Shown here: positions 33,284-46,625 of the stretch, in pieces
How positions within the stretch are numbered: position 1 is the first letter of the stretch
How the letters are laid out: each line of letters starts with the position of its first letter
NCBI RefSeq assembly: GCF_011386835.1
Contig: NC_088795.1
Location: 13,621,441 to 13,685,440, forward strand
Source: Chrysemys picta bellii
Taxonomy: Eukaryota; Chordata; Testudines; Emydidae
DNA length: 64,000 bases
Reading direction: 5' to 3'
Made by a program: the position numbers and the translations under genes
The notes under the pieces: model-generated
Seen by the model: the letters and a program-made list of their open reading frames with translations, nothing else
Database searches by the model: none
What the model was told of the DNA's origin: nothing

Positions 33284-34036
33284 AGAACAATGTGCACTGT
33301 GCAGGATGTGGAATAAAGGAGACTCAATAGAGAAATGCCAGTGAAACAGGCAGGAACCTGAGGTGAGACAAAGAGTATGAAATAAGAAGGAGCTAAAAGG
33401 AGGAACATATTGTTCTCATTTCTCTGAGTTTAAAGATAGATCAAGCATTCCAGAGATACTGAGATACACTACAGCTGATGTCCACTTCAAGTTCTCTGAT
33501 CTATTTTATTTAAGATCCCAGCTCCTACCAAAAAATCCTCAAGGGAGACTACCATATTCATGGGAATGAGATATGGAGCCTTTAATCTCTGGGTCACCAA
33601 TTTGAAATGAACTCTTGTTCCACAGCCTCTGTGAAGTGCATTGTTGGGCTTGGTTAATTTCATACCAAACCACCCTAACAAATGTAAATAATTGCCCCCT
33701 TGGCTGGCAGTCTGAGCAGAGTGGCCAAGCACTGAGTGGGCGTAGGATGATTCAGCCCGTCGCTCTTAGATGGTCTCTCTAAGGAGAATGGGGCATGATG
33801 GTAGATCAAGGAAGGGAAGTTTGGCCCCCCAATAAATGGAAGTCTGTTTATATGCACTACCGGCACGGTGCAATCTGGCATTTTTTAAGTGTATAACATT
33901 TACTAAAAATGAAAGTAAAAGAGAAAAACATTTGGCACCAAACGATTTGCCTCTGCAGTCTGCTTTATTCATGTTTGGCTAGATTCCTGTTTTAACGAGG
34001 GATGGGCTGAGCCTTTTCAGAGAAGTTATGAATATT
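33284..34036. other. no gene recognised
   Basis: Unassigned sequence; short frames at 33487-33732 and 33675-33972 have no recognisable domain. Confidence 0.4.
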
Positions 34037-34044
34037 ATCTAGCC

Positions 34045-34265
34045 CATAGGTTCTCAAACTGGGGGTTGGCACCGCTCAGGGGGTTGCGAGGTTATTACAT
34101 GGGGGGTCATGAGCTGTCAGCCTCCATCCCCAAACCCTGCTTTGCCTCCAGCATTTATAATGGTGTTAAATATATTAAAAAGTGTTTTTAATCTATAAGA
34201 GGGGGTCGAACTCAGAGACTTGCTATGTGAAAGGGGTCACCAATACAAAACTTTGAGAACCACTG
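34045..34265. mobile_element. hAT MITE, CAGTGGTT-type ends
   Basis: Ends cataggttctcaaact / actttgagaaccactg. Flanks atctagcc (34037-34044) and atctaacc (34266-34273) match at 7 of 8. 221 bp, non-coding. Confidence 0.75.
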
Positions 34266-34344
34266 ATCTAACCTAACACTGATAATGGGCTTACCATGCC
34301 TGCCCTCTCATGGTAACAAAAGTGTATGAATATATTTGGAAAAG

Positions 34345-34756
34345 GGTGATCCAGGGGATCTAGTGTACTTGGACTTTCAGAAAGCCTTTGACAAGGGCCT
34401 TCACCAATGCTCTTAAGTAAACTAAGCAGTCATGGGATAAGAGGGAAGGTCCTCTCATGGATCACTAACTGGTTAAATGACAGGAAACAAAAGGTAGGAA
34501 TAAATGGTCAGTTTTCAGAATGGAGAGACAAACCAGAGTGTCCCCAAGGACCTGTAGTGGGACCAGTGCTGTTCAATATATTCCTAAATGATCTGGAAAA
34601 AGGGGTAAACAGTGAGCTAGCAAAGTTTGCAGATGAAACAAAATTGTTCAAGATTGCAGTCAGCTTTGGACTTAACTAAGTTACAAGGCTCATTAAACTG
34701 GCTGGCTGGGAAACAAAATGGCAGATGAAAATCAATGTTGATAAATGTGAAGTTTT
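34345..34756 (+). pseudogene. CR1 reverse transcriptase fragment
   Basis: Decodes, with a frameshift, RT blocks typical of CR1: YLDFQKAFD, then WITNWLNDRKQKVGINGQFS, then [19 protein letters not shown], then KFADETKLF. The catalytic FADD has become FADE, and both ends are truncated. It differs from the CR1 at 41838-43445, so it is an older, separate insertion. Confidence 0.8.
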
Positions 34757-35477
34757 ATATAAGCACATAGCATCTGTGTAATGAAAACCAGAATGAAAAT
34801 ACTGAAAACATCAGCATGAAGGAAGTCACTAGTTTGTGGCTTTGAATGGCCAGATGAAAATGTGAGTGGATATCATTTTATCCAGATTCAATAGATGGCC
34901 CTATAACACATGGTCGTCTTGCTAGTTTTGTTTTATCTGAATGTAGAGGAGTTTGATCTTGGAAGAAATGTTTATTACTAGATTCTATGCTGGGTATTGG
35001 GGGTGAGGGGCTGTTTGATCATGGGTGGTTTTGGTTTTTTGTTTTTTGTTTTTTTAAAGCTGAGCATATCAGCAAAGTCTGTTCCATTTGTTTCTCTGAT
35101 AGACTTATTTCTTACATATAGCAGCTGCCTTTCATATTGTGAAAATGAGACTAGCTGATAGTTTTTAAATGTTAAAAGGCTTTCATTCCCATTCTTCACT
35201 TAAGCATCTGTTATACAATAAGAGATTGTCTTTTCCTTTTATGGAACTTCAGCAATATGTAAGCAAGCGAGCATCTGCTTGACATCTGTCCCATGAGGGG
35301 AGGGTTTTTTTCATCCATTTTTTTTTCATCAGTTATCCATACAGAATCTTCCTTTGACAGTGTTTGAAAACATTGGATGCCTGTTTTTTTCCCTACAAAA
35401 TATTAATTGCATTTCTGTTTCTAAACATTTTATGCTCATGGAAAATCTCACTTTTGTGCTAGTGCTTTCTTATTGAC
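34757..35477. other. no gene recognised
   Basis: Unassigned AT-rich sequence with T-rich runs near 35030-35060 and 35310-35330. Confidence 0.4.
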
Positions 35478-35595
35478 TTAGACTGTAAGCTCTTCAGGGC
35501 CAGGGTCATTTTTGTTCTGTTTGTACAGCACCTGGCACAGTGAGGCTCTGATTCATGACTAGGGCTCCTAGGTGCTACTGCAATGTAAATAATAG
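35478..35595 (+). repeat. MIR/L2-like 3' segment
   Basis: actgtaagctcttcagggcc, acagcacctggcacagtgag and ctaggtgctact are typical of the 3' part of MIR/L2-type repeats. Plus orientation. Confidence 0.6.
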
Positions 35596-35660
35596 TCCCA
35601 TTGCATTTCACTAACCACATGACCAGTTGCTTATTTGGGGGTGAGGGTCCGGGAAAAGGT

Positions 35661-35779
35661 TAGCAAAAAGAACGAGGAGTCCTTGTGGCACCTTAGAGAC
35701 TAACACATTTATTTGGGCATAAGCTTTTGTGGGCTAAAACCCACTTCATTGGATGCATGCAGTGGAAAATACAGTAGGA

Positions 35780-35856
<77 letters not shown>

Positions 35857-36345
35857 GGACATGAAAAAATGGGGGTTGCCATACCAACTCTAATGAGACT
35901 AATCAATTAAGGTGGGCTATTATCAGCAGGAGAAAAAAACTTGTGTAGTGATAATCAGGATGGCCCATTTCAAACAGTTCACAAGAAGGTGTGAGTAACA
36001 GAACGGGGAAAATTAGCAAGGGGAAATAGTTTTTAGTTTGTGTAATGACCCATCCACTCCCAGTCTTTATTAAAGCCTAATTGAATGGTGTCCAGTTTGC
36101 AAATTGATTCCAGTTCTGCAGTTTCTCATTGGAGTCTGTTTTTGAAGTTTTTTTTGTTGAAGAATTGCAACTTAGCTCTGTAATTGAGCGTCCAGGGAGG
36201 TTGAAGTGTTCTCCGACTGGCTTTTGAATATTATAGTTCTTGACGTCTGATTTGTGTCCATTTTTGCTGATACAAACTAATTCGGCTACCACTCTGAAGG
36301 GCAAAGGTTGTGTGTATGCACCCAGGAAGGTGCATGGCAAGTCAT
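35661..36345 (-). mobile_element. Penelope-like retroelement remnant (tentative)
   Basis: The minus strand of 36060-36340 is open for 87 codons and contains VGEHFNLPGRSI. That resembles the conserved histidine/GH block of the GIY-YIG endonuclease that follows RT in Penelope-like elements. The rest (35661-36060) is its non-coding end, with a (TA)n tract in it. Another copy of its terminus is at 33235-33283. The catalytic GIY-YIG motif itself is not present here, so the assignment is moderate. Confidence 0.5.
35782..35852. repeat. (TA)n microsatellite
   Basis: About 35 uninterrupted TA dinucleotides inside the Penelope-like repeat. Open frames across it are period artefacts. Confidence 0.97.
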
Positions 36346-38504
36346 ACAGTATATTTACTTGTACAACAAGGAAAGATACAAAGGGATGACCTGAAATATT
36401 TTGGGATTTTGCTATCTTTAAGCAACCCTAAGCATATTTTAATTTTTTTTCCATAGTTACCAAATGTCTAGTCTCTCTTCACTTTCCTCATGCACACGCC
36501 AGTACTCCCCAGGGAAAATTCTCTTTAAAAGTATCTGATGCAGTCAGGGGTAACACTGCTCTGAGGTTCGATCAGGGCTGACCCTAAACCAAATGGTGCC
36601 CCTGGCGAGGAGTGTCTTCGGCAGCACCCTCCCTCCATTTGTTAGACTTTTGAATGCCTTATTTTTATTGCATTTGTAGCCCTTTTCACAGCTTTACACC
36701 ATTTACATGCATGATTTATCCCTGTCATATAAGATGATACATTTGCACTCTAGAATCTGTAAATCTATATGTATTCATGCCATATGTAAGCAAATGGGTT
36801 CAATTGCTATCTCTGGCATCTCATTAAATATGTCCTTTTATTAGTCGCTACTTACTCTTCAAATCTTAAAACACAAGTACACATTCACAATTACACAATA
36901 AAACAAGGTTCACAATATCACAGCTGGGCTCTCACTTCACTTCGTTCTTTTATCTCGTCGAGTGACTGGCAACGCCCCACCCCTTATGTACCCACAAGGG
37001 TGTCGCTGACAACATTCTAGGAGGTTCAAGGAAAATGTAACTCAGTCTGGAAGGTTCCACAGGTTAGTGAAAAATGAATCCACATAAGGAATACCTGAAA
37101 CATTTTAATACACTCCACCAGAAATCGGTCAAAGAACTACTATTCAGTCTTTGTACCAAGTATTGACCTTCTGGTACACAAAGGGGATAAATGGCAAGGA
37201 ATGTCATAAATGGGAAGCAGGCGCTTATGACATAATGTGACTATTTGGTTTTTTGTTTTGTTTTGTTTAAGACTCCGGAGTTTCACTACTCTCTCCCATT
37301 TAACCTTCCATCCTCTGCACATGGCAGTCTCTCAGCCCATGTTTGCCTAGCAGGGAGCCAAATGAACTATCAGTGATGACTGTGGACTACAATATGGTCC
37401 TTGTAGGATTCGACAAGTATTGTTCTCTAATTGGACTGATTTCCACTCCTGCTGAGGCTTACCTCTTTCATTCCCTAAACTGGATTTTTATTTTTATTTT
37501 TATTTTGGGGGGTTGGGGGGAGACATAAGATGTTCATTTACAAAAGTAAGATAACTGGTACAACATTGCATGGAGCTGTATGGGAGGTGTGCATGATTCC
37601 TTTGTGCACAGAATATTATCACCTTTTAACCTTAAGTGAATGAATATCAGTTTTGCTATACAATAATTGGAACAGCTGGGAGCACTAACACTCTGGCAAT
37701 ATTCCAACCTAAAGCACTTCCATAAGAGAATAAGCCTCACAGACAGAACTTTTCTATGAACTGGAATTCTAAAGTACCCATTTACATGAAATTCATGCAG
37801 GAATAGGACTTAAATTTGCAATCCCGAGACAAGAATGAGGGCTAAATCTTGGGAAAGAATTTACAAGTGACCGAGCGATGTATCATTAAGGCAATGTAAT
37901 TCAAAATCTTCAATTGGACTCCATCTCACATGTACAGGCTTGGATTAAGAAGCAGCAATAAATTGTGGCAATGGCTTGCAATTTTTGGAGGCCCCAAACA
38001 CATGGGAAAGAGCCGTTGTTGAGCTCCAGTGTGCTGTCAGTAGCTGCAAAAGTAATTGGAAAGTAAGGCTGTAATCCTGCAAGCGGACACATTCTATGCC
38101 TGTGTAGAGCCCTATTGATGTCAGTAGACGGATATTGTTTAATGTATTTATTAAAAATGCGGAAAAGTGAGTGAAGTGGAAAATCTTGCAGCTAGCACAC
38201 AATCAAAACCAGGAGAATAAAAGAGGGAGGACAGTACTTACATAGGACCTTTCTTGAGCCCATTGAAGGCAATGGAAGTTTTGCCCCGGCTCTAGTGGGA
38301 GCAGGGGTAGATGTAAATGGCTTACCCAGAACTGATATGCAGAGTACAGCATTATAAAGAGCTCATTGTGTCACATGACCCTTCCTTGTCCAGATAACCT
38401 TATTGTGGATCCCATATGATTCAGAGACTGCATATACATGTAATGAAGGCTAGCCAATGGCCTGTGCCAGAATAGCAAACTTTTAATCCCCTGGAACCAA
38501 TATC
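36346..38504. other. no gene recognised
   Basis: Contains possible decayed MITE edges near 36575-36640 (cagggctgaccctaaac) but no matching right end. No coding domain is recognisable. Confidence 0.4.
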
Positions 38505-38507
38505 TAA

Positions 38508-38891
38508 GGGTTTGGCTACACTTGCCAAGTTAGCGCGCATGAAATCAGCCCCGGGCACCCTAACTCCTGAGGCGTCCACACTGGCAAGGCACTTAGAGCG
38601 CAGCTGGAGCACCCCTGGTAATCCACCTCCATGAGAAGCATAGAGCTTGCTGCACCCTGGCTGAAACGCCCAGGTATCCGTGTGGATGACACGTTGCATT
38701 ACTGCGCTGTGATTGGCCTCCAGAAACGTCCCATAATCTCCTGAAGTCAAGTGGCCACTTTGGTCATTGTTTCGAACTCGGCTGCAGGCATGGGGATATC
38801 CCCTTTCCAAGCTCCATTTCTAACAGCCGGCGTGCTTATCTGCTCTGGGACAAAGCAAACCATTACTGTGGAATGCTGCTGCCGAGGCAGG

Positions 38892-38925
<34 letters not shown>

Positions 38926-39234
38926 CGGGGGGGGGGGGTCTGCTGCTGTCTGAACTTACAAGACAGCATGCTGACACACACTCTCTCCCCCAAAACACAC
39001 TGTCTCTCCCCCCACATACACATAACACACTCCCTGTCACACTCCACCCCCCCATTTGAAAAGCACACTGCACCCACTTGCACACTGGGATAGCTACCAC
39101 AATGCACTGCTCGCTGTGGCATTGCTAGAGCTACTAATGTGGCCACACTAGTGCACGGCAGCCCTTTCCCTGCTGCTGTCTCCGAAGGCTGGTTTAACTC
39201 CGAGCGCTCTACATCTGCGAGTGTAGCCATGCCC
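38508..39234. mobile_element. 727-bp Harbinger-type element, non-autonomous
   Basis: Ends gggtttggctacact / agtgtagccatgccc are inverted repeats with TAA on both sides (38505-38507, 39235-39237). Motifs cgtccacactggcaa and gcgctctacatctgcgag recur in the family. The interior has simple repeats and no transposase. Confidence 0.8.
38889..38939. repeat. (GT)n-(GA)n-(G)n low-complexity tract
   Basis: gtgtgtg..., then gagaga..., then a run of ten or more G. A complementary C- and CA-rich stretch follows at 38975-39055, so the pair can fold. Confidence 0.9.
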
Positions 39235-39237
39235 TAA

Positions 39238-41837
39238 CGCAGGAGCACCTTATCTAGCTAGAGTGCACCACATCACATCAGACATTAGGATTCCTTTCAG
39301 CTGAGAATGCACGACCCAGCTCTGTATGAACGGTGGCAATGTATTGTTCCAACAAGCTTTGTCACGCAGCTGGTGTAAAATGGCACCCTATCAGCATGGC
39401 AGCATTTTTACACTCACTTTGCACTCCTCCAGTGGTATAAAAGTCTTTAGAAGTGGTAAGGCAGAGGAAAATCAGTCCCGCTCTCACTGTATCTATGTGC
39501 CCTATATACACAAAAAAGCATCACTTCCATCTACAAGGATGCTGGACCTCATCCGTTCATAATTTAATTTTTAATGCGGGACGCTGATTTTGAATTCTCA
39601 GAAATAAACCAGTGACTCTTTGGGATATTATCAAGCTGTAAAGTACCCTAGATCTCCATGTTGACAATCCTAGTTGTGGATAAGAATCTAGCTATTTAGA
39701 GCAATTGTTTGGGCTGCCTTCTCTCAAACTGCTTCCAGTTATATCATTCCTTTGTACTATTAAACTTTTATTACTTCCCCTACCGGTGCGGTTAGTAAAA
39801 GAATAAATTGTATTATTTTTTATTGACAATATGTCACACTGTCTCAGGAATTTTATACACTAGGGATAATAAAATGCCCCGAATGAAAATGGAAGGTTTA
39901 CACAGATACCTTTAATGAACTGGATTTAGGATACCCATTTGGGGGTTTTATTAATCTTTAGAAAACTTTCTTCTCTAGATTTAGTCTCCAGGTAGAAAGA
40001 AATACTTGGGCTTATCTGTTCCAAGGTAAAATAATCCGTACCTGCCAGCTATAGCTCTTTATTTTGGATGACTTTCTGTTATTTCTACAGGGACAAAGTG
40101 ATACTGTTTAGAACAGTCGTTGTTGTTGTTGTTTTGCTCAGAGATCCCAATCAGAATGGAGTCCGTAGTGCTGGGAAATGTATGAATTACACAGGACACT
40201 GTGCACCCTGACCTGAAGGGCTTTGCCATTTTATCTGAAACATGACACAAAGGGTGTAAGAATTAATGGGAGGCAAGTGAATAGGGAACACCAGGTAACA
40301 GTAACTAGCGTATATAATTACGTAGGTTAGTGAAGGGTACAGCTTGGTGGTTCTGCATCACTTAAATTCTTTTGTTTTCTAAATATATTTCAACTAGGGT
40401 ACCACTGTCTGCCCGTCAATCTAGCCAGCACTGGTTGGTTTCAATTAACTGTATGCCCTAGATGCCCTTACTATTGATACTGTCTCCTTCATGAACATTA
40501 AATTGTTTAAACAAGGCTTTCTCAGCTTATGGCCTGAAATTCTTATCGGTGAAATGTGAAAATAAGAACATACTGCTGTGTAACCTGGCCGTCTCCTTCT
40601 TGGTGGGTTAGCTCAAGCAGGCCAAGTCCCCACCATGTTCCTGTTTATCTGCATTATCCTAGTTCTTATGGACGAGGCGCTGACCTAGACACTGAGGATG
40701 GTGGCACCAGCTCAGTAACAACAGACCGTGTGTTGATTACTAGTAAGGGGGACAGAAGCAGCTTTCACTTTGCCCCAGGCAGGAATCACCCCTTCCCCTG
40801 ATTTTTCTCTCAGGGTTACTTCATGGGTCAGGGGCCCTCTCCTCTGGAAGGAACTACACCCTTCAGGAGCTGTCTAGGGATCTGCCATTGCCACGCACGC
40901 TGACCCAGCTGCATTGACTGCCTGGGATTTAGCCACTGGAGTCTGTGGTGCTGTCGTTGAACATAAGGAGACTCTCTCAGCACTCCCCCTACAATTGCCC
41001 AGCTGGGGGAGGAGGTGCAAGAGGCAGTAGCTGAAAGCCTCAGGGCCCTTCTGGCAAGGAAGGGTGACAGACAGAACAGGAGGGACAGGGACTCAAGGGG
41101 GAGCAGAGTGACACTGAGAAAGGAAAAAGCTGGAGGAATCCGAATGGGGACTCCCCTTAGCCATTGTCCCTGTGTTGTATCTCCTTTTCCTGGGAGACTT
41201 TCAGGTCACTCGCCATCTCTGAAAAATGGCCACCAATTGAAGTCCAAGCTCACAAAGGAGTTCCCTCATCCCTGGTACATGCCAAAGTAAAGTCCATTGT
41301 AGCTGTTTATATCTCGGTATCATAGTGCTGTATTAATAACCGATATCTATGAATAGTCCCCTAGCACAAATCAAGGTGGGGCCAGAGTTCACGTGCTTTG
41401 ATAGAAGTGATGGAAAAATTTGAGAACATCTAGTTTATCTCTTTTTGAGAACAAAACTCACGTTTAAACAGCGCTCATTGACTGTAAATATAGGCGGCTT
41501 CCCATTTTTGCTGTGTGTTATGTTCCACAAATGGCATTAATGAAACTGACAAAATGCTGGTCCTAGGGGATTTCTCAAGGGTTATGGAAGGCTGAAGTAC
41601 TTGGCCTCTGATCTCTCAATGTTTTTGAGTGGAAATACATTAAATGAAACTGTTTGAGTATATATGAGCCTGTAAAAAAAAAATTTCCCTGGATGCAGAA
41701 CACATTATAATATAATACAGAATTATTCACAGGTATTTAGCAGGCAATTCACAAATTATTTCATTCACTTCCAGTTATGCTGGCAGCCAAATTCTTTCCA
41801 GCAATTTGTCAGATTGGCCTTCACATATCATATGGGG
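39238..41837. other. no gene recognised
   Basis: Unassigned sequence. A (gtt)n-like run is at 40118-40133. Frames at 40556-40801 and 41015-41290 show no recognisable domain or splice structure. Confidence 0.4.
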
Positions 41838-43445
41838 AGAAGGTGACCAACCCTCTGTGGAGAAAGAAGTGGTTCAGGACTATTTAGAAAAACTGGACGT
41901 GCACAAGTCCATGGGGCCGGATGCGCTGCATCCGAGGGTGCTAAAGGAGTTGGCGGGTGAGATTGCAGAGCCATTAGCCATTATTTTTGAAAACTCATGG
42001 CGATCAGGGGAGGTCCCAGATGACCGGAAAAAGGCTAATGTAGTGCCCATCTTTAAAAAAGGGAAGAAGGAGGATCCGGGGAACTACAGGCCAGTCAGCC
42101 TCACCTCAGTCCCTGGAAAAATCATGGAGCAGGTCCTCAAGGAATCAATTATGAAACATTTAGAGGAGAGGAAAGTGATCAGGAACAGTCAGCATGGATT
42201 CACGAAGGGGAAGTCGTGTCTGACTAACCTAATTGCCTTCTATGATGAGATAACTGGCTCTGCGGATGAGGGGAAAGCAGTGGATGTGTTATTCCTTGAC
42301 TTTAGCAAAGCTTTTGATACGGTCTCCCACAGTATTCTTGCCGCCAAGTTAAAGAAGTATGGGCTGGATGAATGGACTGTAAGGTGGATAGAAAGCTGGC
42401 TAGATCGTCGGGCTCAACGTGTAGTGATCAATGGCTCCATGTCTAGTTGGCAGCCGGTTTCAAGCGGAGTGCCCCAAGAGTCGGTCCTGGGGCCGGTTTT
42501 GTTTAATATCTTTATTAATGATCTGGAGGATGGTGTGGACTGCACTCTCAGCAAGTTTGCAGATGACACTAAACTAGGAGGCATGGTAGATACACTAGAG
42601 GGTAGGGATCGGATACAGAGGGACCTAGACAAATTAGAGGATTGGGCCGAAAAAAACCTGATGAGGTTCAACAAGGACAAGTGCAGAGTCCTGCACTTAG
42701 GACGGAAGAATCCCATGCACTGCTACAGACTAGGGACCGAATGGCTAGGTAGCAGTTCTGCAGAAAAGGACCTAGGGGTCACAGTGGACGAGAAGCTGGA
42801 TATGAGTCAACCGTGTGCTCTTGTTGCCAAGAAGGCTAACAGCATTTTGGGCTGTATAAGTAGTGGCATTGCCAGCAGATCGAGGAACGTGATCGTTCCC
42901 CTTTATTCGACATTGGTGCGGCCTCATCTGGAATACTGTGTCCAGTTTTGGGCCCCACACTACAAGAAGGATGTGGAGAAATTGGAAAGAGTCCAGCGGA
43001 GGGCAACAAAAATGATTAGGGGTCTGGAGCACATGACTTATGAGGAGAGGCTGAGGGAACTGGGATTGTTTAGTCTCCAGAAGAGAAGAATGAGGGGGGA
43101 TTTGATAGCAGCCTTCAACTACCTGAAGGGGGGTTCCAAAGAGGATGGAGCTCGGCTGTTCTCAGTGGTGGCAGATGATAGAACAAGGAGCAATGGTCTC
43201 AAGTTGCAGTGGGGGAGGTCCAGGTTGGATATCAGGAAAAACTATTTCACTAGGAGGGTGGTGAAACACTGGAATGCGTTACCTAGGGAGGTGGTGGAAT
43301 CTCCTTCCTTGGAGGTTTTTAAGGCCCGGCTTGACAAAGCCCTGGCTGGGATGATTTAGCTGGGAATTGGTCCTGCTTTGAGCAGGGGGTTGGACTAGAT
43401 GACCTCTTGAGGTCCCTTCCAACTCTGATATTCTATGATTCTATG
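41838..43445 (+). mobile_element. 5'-truncated CR1 LINE with long open RT frame
   Basis: Codes for the C-terminal part of CR1 ORF2. The frame is open from 41806 (not an ATG) to 43359, 517 codons. RT blocks: [20 protein letters not shown] near residue 35, FLDFSKAFD (D about 165), [13 protein letters not shown] (about 222-234), FADD (251-254). A C-terminal region follows. The usual Gly of the PQGSVLGP motif is Glu here (codon gag 42478-42480), likely damaging. The endonuclease and ORF1 are missing. The 3' UTR ends tattctatgattctatg. Upstream start is uncertain by about 30 bp because CR1 leaves no clear duplication. Confidence 0.92.
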
Positions 43446-46320
43446 TAAGGTTCTATTCATATCTGAGGCATTTTAAATGCTTTCTTCATGGAAAGCATTG
43501 TTAAAACTTTGATTTTTCTGTAACTTGATTGTTTTGAAATTTCAACCAGGAGCTCCGTGTGCAATTCTAGGTTTAAATGATATAACAACCCTCCTAAATA
43601 TTGCTCTGATCCCATTATAAAATGAGTTGACTACTCAGGAACTTCAGTAAAAAATATTTGTAATGTGCCTCACAAAAATGTGCAGAATAACATTTGAATA
43701 CTTTCATCATCATCTGTATGGCAGTGTAGTTTGTAAATAATAATAATTCATAATTTAGTGTCTCAAAAATTTCTGGTTTACACACTTGTGTCCTGATTCA
43801 GTAACATACTTAAACACATGCCGAACTCTAAAGTTACGCACATTGGTAAGAACCTTGCTGAACTGGAGCCTTAGTTGGACAATCTGACTAGATTTTTATA
43901 ATTTCAGGTATATGGGATTATAATTCCAACATCACAGGGCAAATACATGTATATTCAGTATGCTTGAATAAAATATGTACTGTGTTTCCTGTAATATACT
44001 AATTATATTGATAGTACAGTACAGTGTGCATTTTGAAATGGGATATAGATGTAGAGATCTCTTATTCTAATTGGATTGCCTTTCTTAGGGGCAGTTGTCT
44101 GAAAATATCTGACACTTGGTGGTAAGTAGACCAGTAAAACCAATAATGGGAAAAGCATAGGAAATACCACATTAAACGGCTGACCTTGCTTAATTTAAAA
44201 AAAAATGCATAACCTCCTATACAGAATAATTGTAGGCAAGTATTAGCAAGAGGAGCAATGCTAATGCTTTTCCATCAATATAGGTATCTTTTTGAGGTGC
44301 CAGACTTCTCTTAATACATTGTTCAGTTTTTCTAGTAGTTTGCAGGAACAGATCTCAGGAGAACCAAATTATTATGTTTTTCATCATCACATCTCTGCTC
44401 CAAAAAGAGACAAAGGTCAGCATGAAGGTCCCTACCCAAAGCTCACTGCAGTCAATAGACTCCCATCAGCTTCAATGGGCTTTGGACCAAGCCCAAAATG
44501 CTGTACTGATGTTGAGCTGGTATAAAAGTCATAACATGCGAAAGATTCCAGGTTCTTGTTGATACAGTTTGTTCCTGAAAGGTCTATTGTTTGCCTGTCA
44601 CCGTCTACTTTCATTCTAAGTAGGCAGCTCTGCAATTTCTTTTAAAAGAGAAAAGGGTTCGTGTGATGTGGCCCTGAAAGTTTTTGCCCAAACCATCCCC
44701 ATTATCTGTTTTGTCTTTATACTTGCCACTACTGAAGCTGACATATCTTCTTGTAAATTGGCCCACAACAACATCCCAGAATCAAACGTTTCCGAGCTTT
44801 AGAAATATTGGCCCTGCTTTTATGGAGAAATTCTCTAGAAGCTTAAAAGACTTCTATGGAAATAACTTGGGAATCTTACAAAACGTAACATCATTCTGTT
44901 TCTATAGGTATTGAATTTCTCTAGTTCCAGCTTTCAGCCACTGTATTTCATTCTCTGTCTACCAGATTAAAGAGCCCTCTAAATACAGAGAAGATACCTG
45001 ATAGTAGGTACTTACATACCATGTTCACCTTGCCTCTTAACTACCTCTTCAAGAAGATAAATACATTACTGCCTTAAGTCTTACATTTGAGGTCTAGAAA
45101 ACCATGCTGTGCTATCATTCTCTTTTTCCCTGCCAATTTCTCATCATCCTTTTTAAAGTGTGGACCCCAAAACTAGACTTAGTATTCCAGTAGGGGTTTC
45201 TGCATTCCATATGCAGGGGCAATATCGCCTCCTTCTTCCTACTTGATATTCTCCTGTTTCTATGTATATGGATTGGGTTTGTTCTTGTAGTTACTCTGGA
45301 AGCTCATGTTCATTTGGTGATTTTTCTACATTTTCTTCTATTTGTTTTTTTCACGCATCCCTTTTAATGTGTTACGTTTATCAAAGTGCTTATCAAACAC
45401 TCTAAGAGCAATGGCCTAGTCATTCTTTGTTAAGCTTTTCTGTGGTTGAGAATATAATGACGTGCTTCTTCCACTTACCCCATTCTGTGGGTTTATTAAG
45501 CTGAAATTCTTGTGGAGGGTTGAACTTTAGGGGTTTTGAGTGTTTTTCCTCTTTCTTATGCCAGCTAAAAATGAGTCCACTTCTGACACTGTCATGTGAC
45601 CACGAAAGAATCCCAGGAAAAAATAGTTTCTTCTAGCACTAAACAGGGAACTTTGTTAATATAAACAAAACAGTAAGATCTCTAAAGCCTCTCTTTTCCC
45701 TGCAGAGTTTCAGCCGTTAAACTTCCCTGGCTCTCTGCTATAGATGTAAAAAAGTCCATATATCCTGACTCTACTACACAATAAGAGCATGCATACATGC
45801 TGCTTTTGAAATCAATAAGTATTTTAGAGATGCGTGTAAATGTTGGGCCAGAATTTTTTAAATAAAATGTAAATTTTTTTTCCATGAGTAGTTGTGCATT
45901 GGAAAAAACAAACATGCAGCCTAGATTTATATCACTAGATCGATATCTTAAAAAGCTACAATCTTTTTTGTCCATAGCAATCAGCATTTAGGAATAAAAG
46001 AAACCAACTGAAGAATAACTGTATTTTTTACACATCCTTTTTAAAGAAAAGCTTCATCCTCAAATTGTCACAACCACTGGTATGTATGTTTTGTTATTGT
46101 TGTTGTTTTTTTAATGCACCTTAACATTTCCAGGGAATGAATTTTTTGTCTATTTTAGTTTATATGCAGACAAACTACAGCAAATCTTTCAATCAAAGTC
46201 TTAAGTCTCTCCAAGTACAAGAGGGCAGGTGTATGCATGTCTTGGAAGAAATAAGACTAATCTGATCTTGACAATTTGCAACAGCGTAATGGAGTTATGC
46301 AACAGGAATACACTGGTAGT
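43446..46320. other. no gene recognised
   Basis: 43795-43880 contains arms of an old palindromic repeat (gtcctgattcagtaacatac ... ttgctgaactggagcc). 44448-44490 has a partial palindrome (agtcaatagactcccatcag / ttcaatgggctttgg). Nothing coding is recognised. Confidence 0.4.
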
Positions 46321-46625
46321 GATTGTCAGGTTCTCTGGAGTGGTTCACGACCGACCGTGAGTGCTAACCTCAGGGCAGACTGTCAAAAAACAGGGCAGAC
46401 ACCCCAAATGGGTGGTATGTTCTATAATTAGATTTCACCAACCCAGTAACAAATGTGAACTCCTGGATCACTATAACAGTCTTTCCATGGAGTCAGACCC
46501 CTTAGGCTCTCCAGTCTAACTTTACCAGTTTATCCACTTTTATACACACCAATGGTCCCATTCTGTGATGGGAGTAGAGGGCCCAGCACCTCAGTCCCTA
46601 AGAGATGATAGGCCCTCTCACATTA
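46321..46625. repeat. possible decayed retroelement segment
   Basis: Stretch including agggcagacaccccaaatgg and ttcaccaacccag. The composition suggests a retroelement-derived repeat, but no domain or boundary is visible. Confidence 0.3.

Noticed and set aside
35693..35910. Frames with long YIYIYI runs
   Set aside because: Translation of the (TA)n microsatellite.
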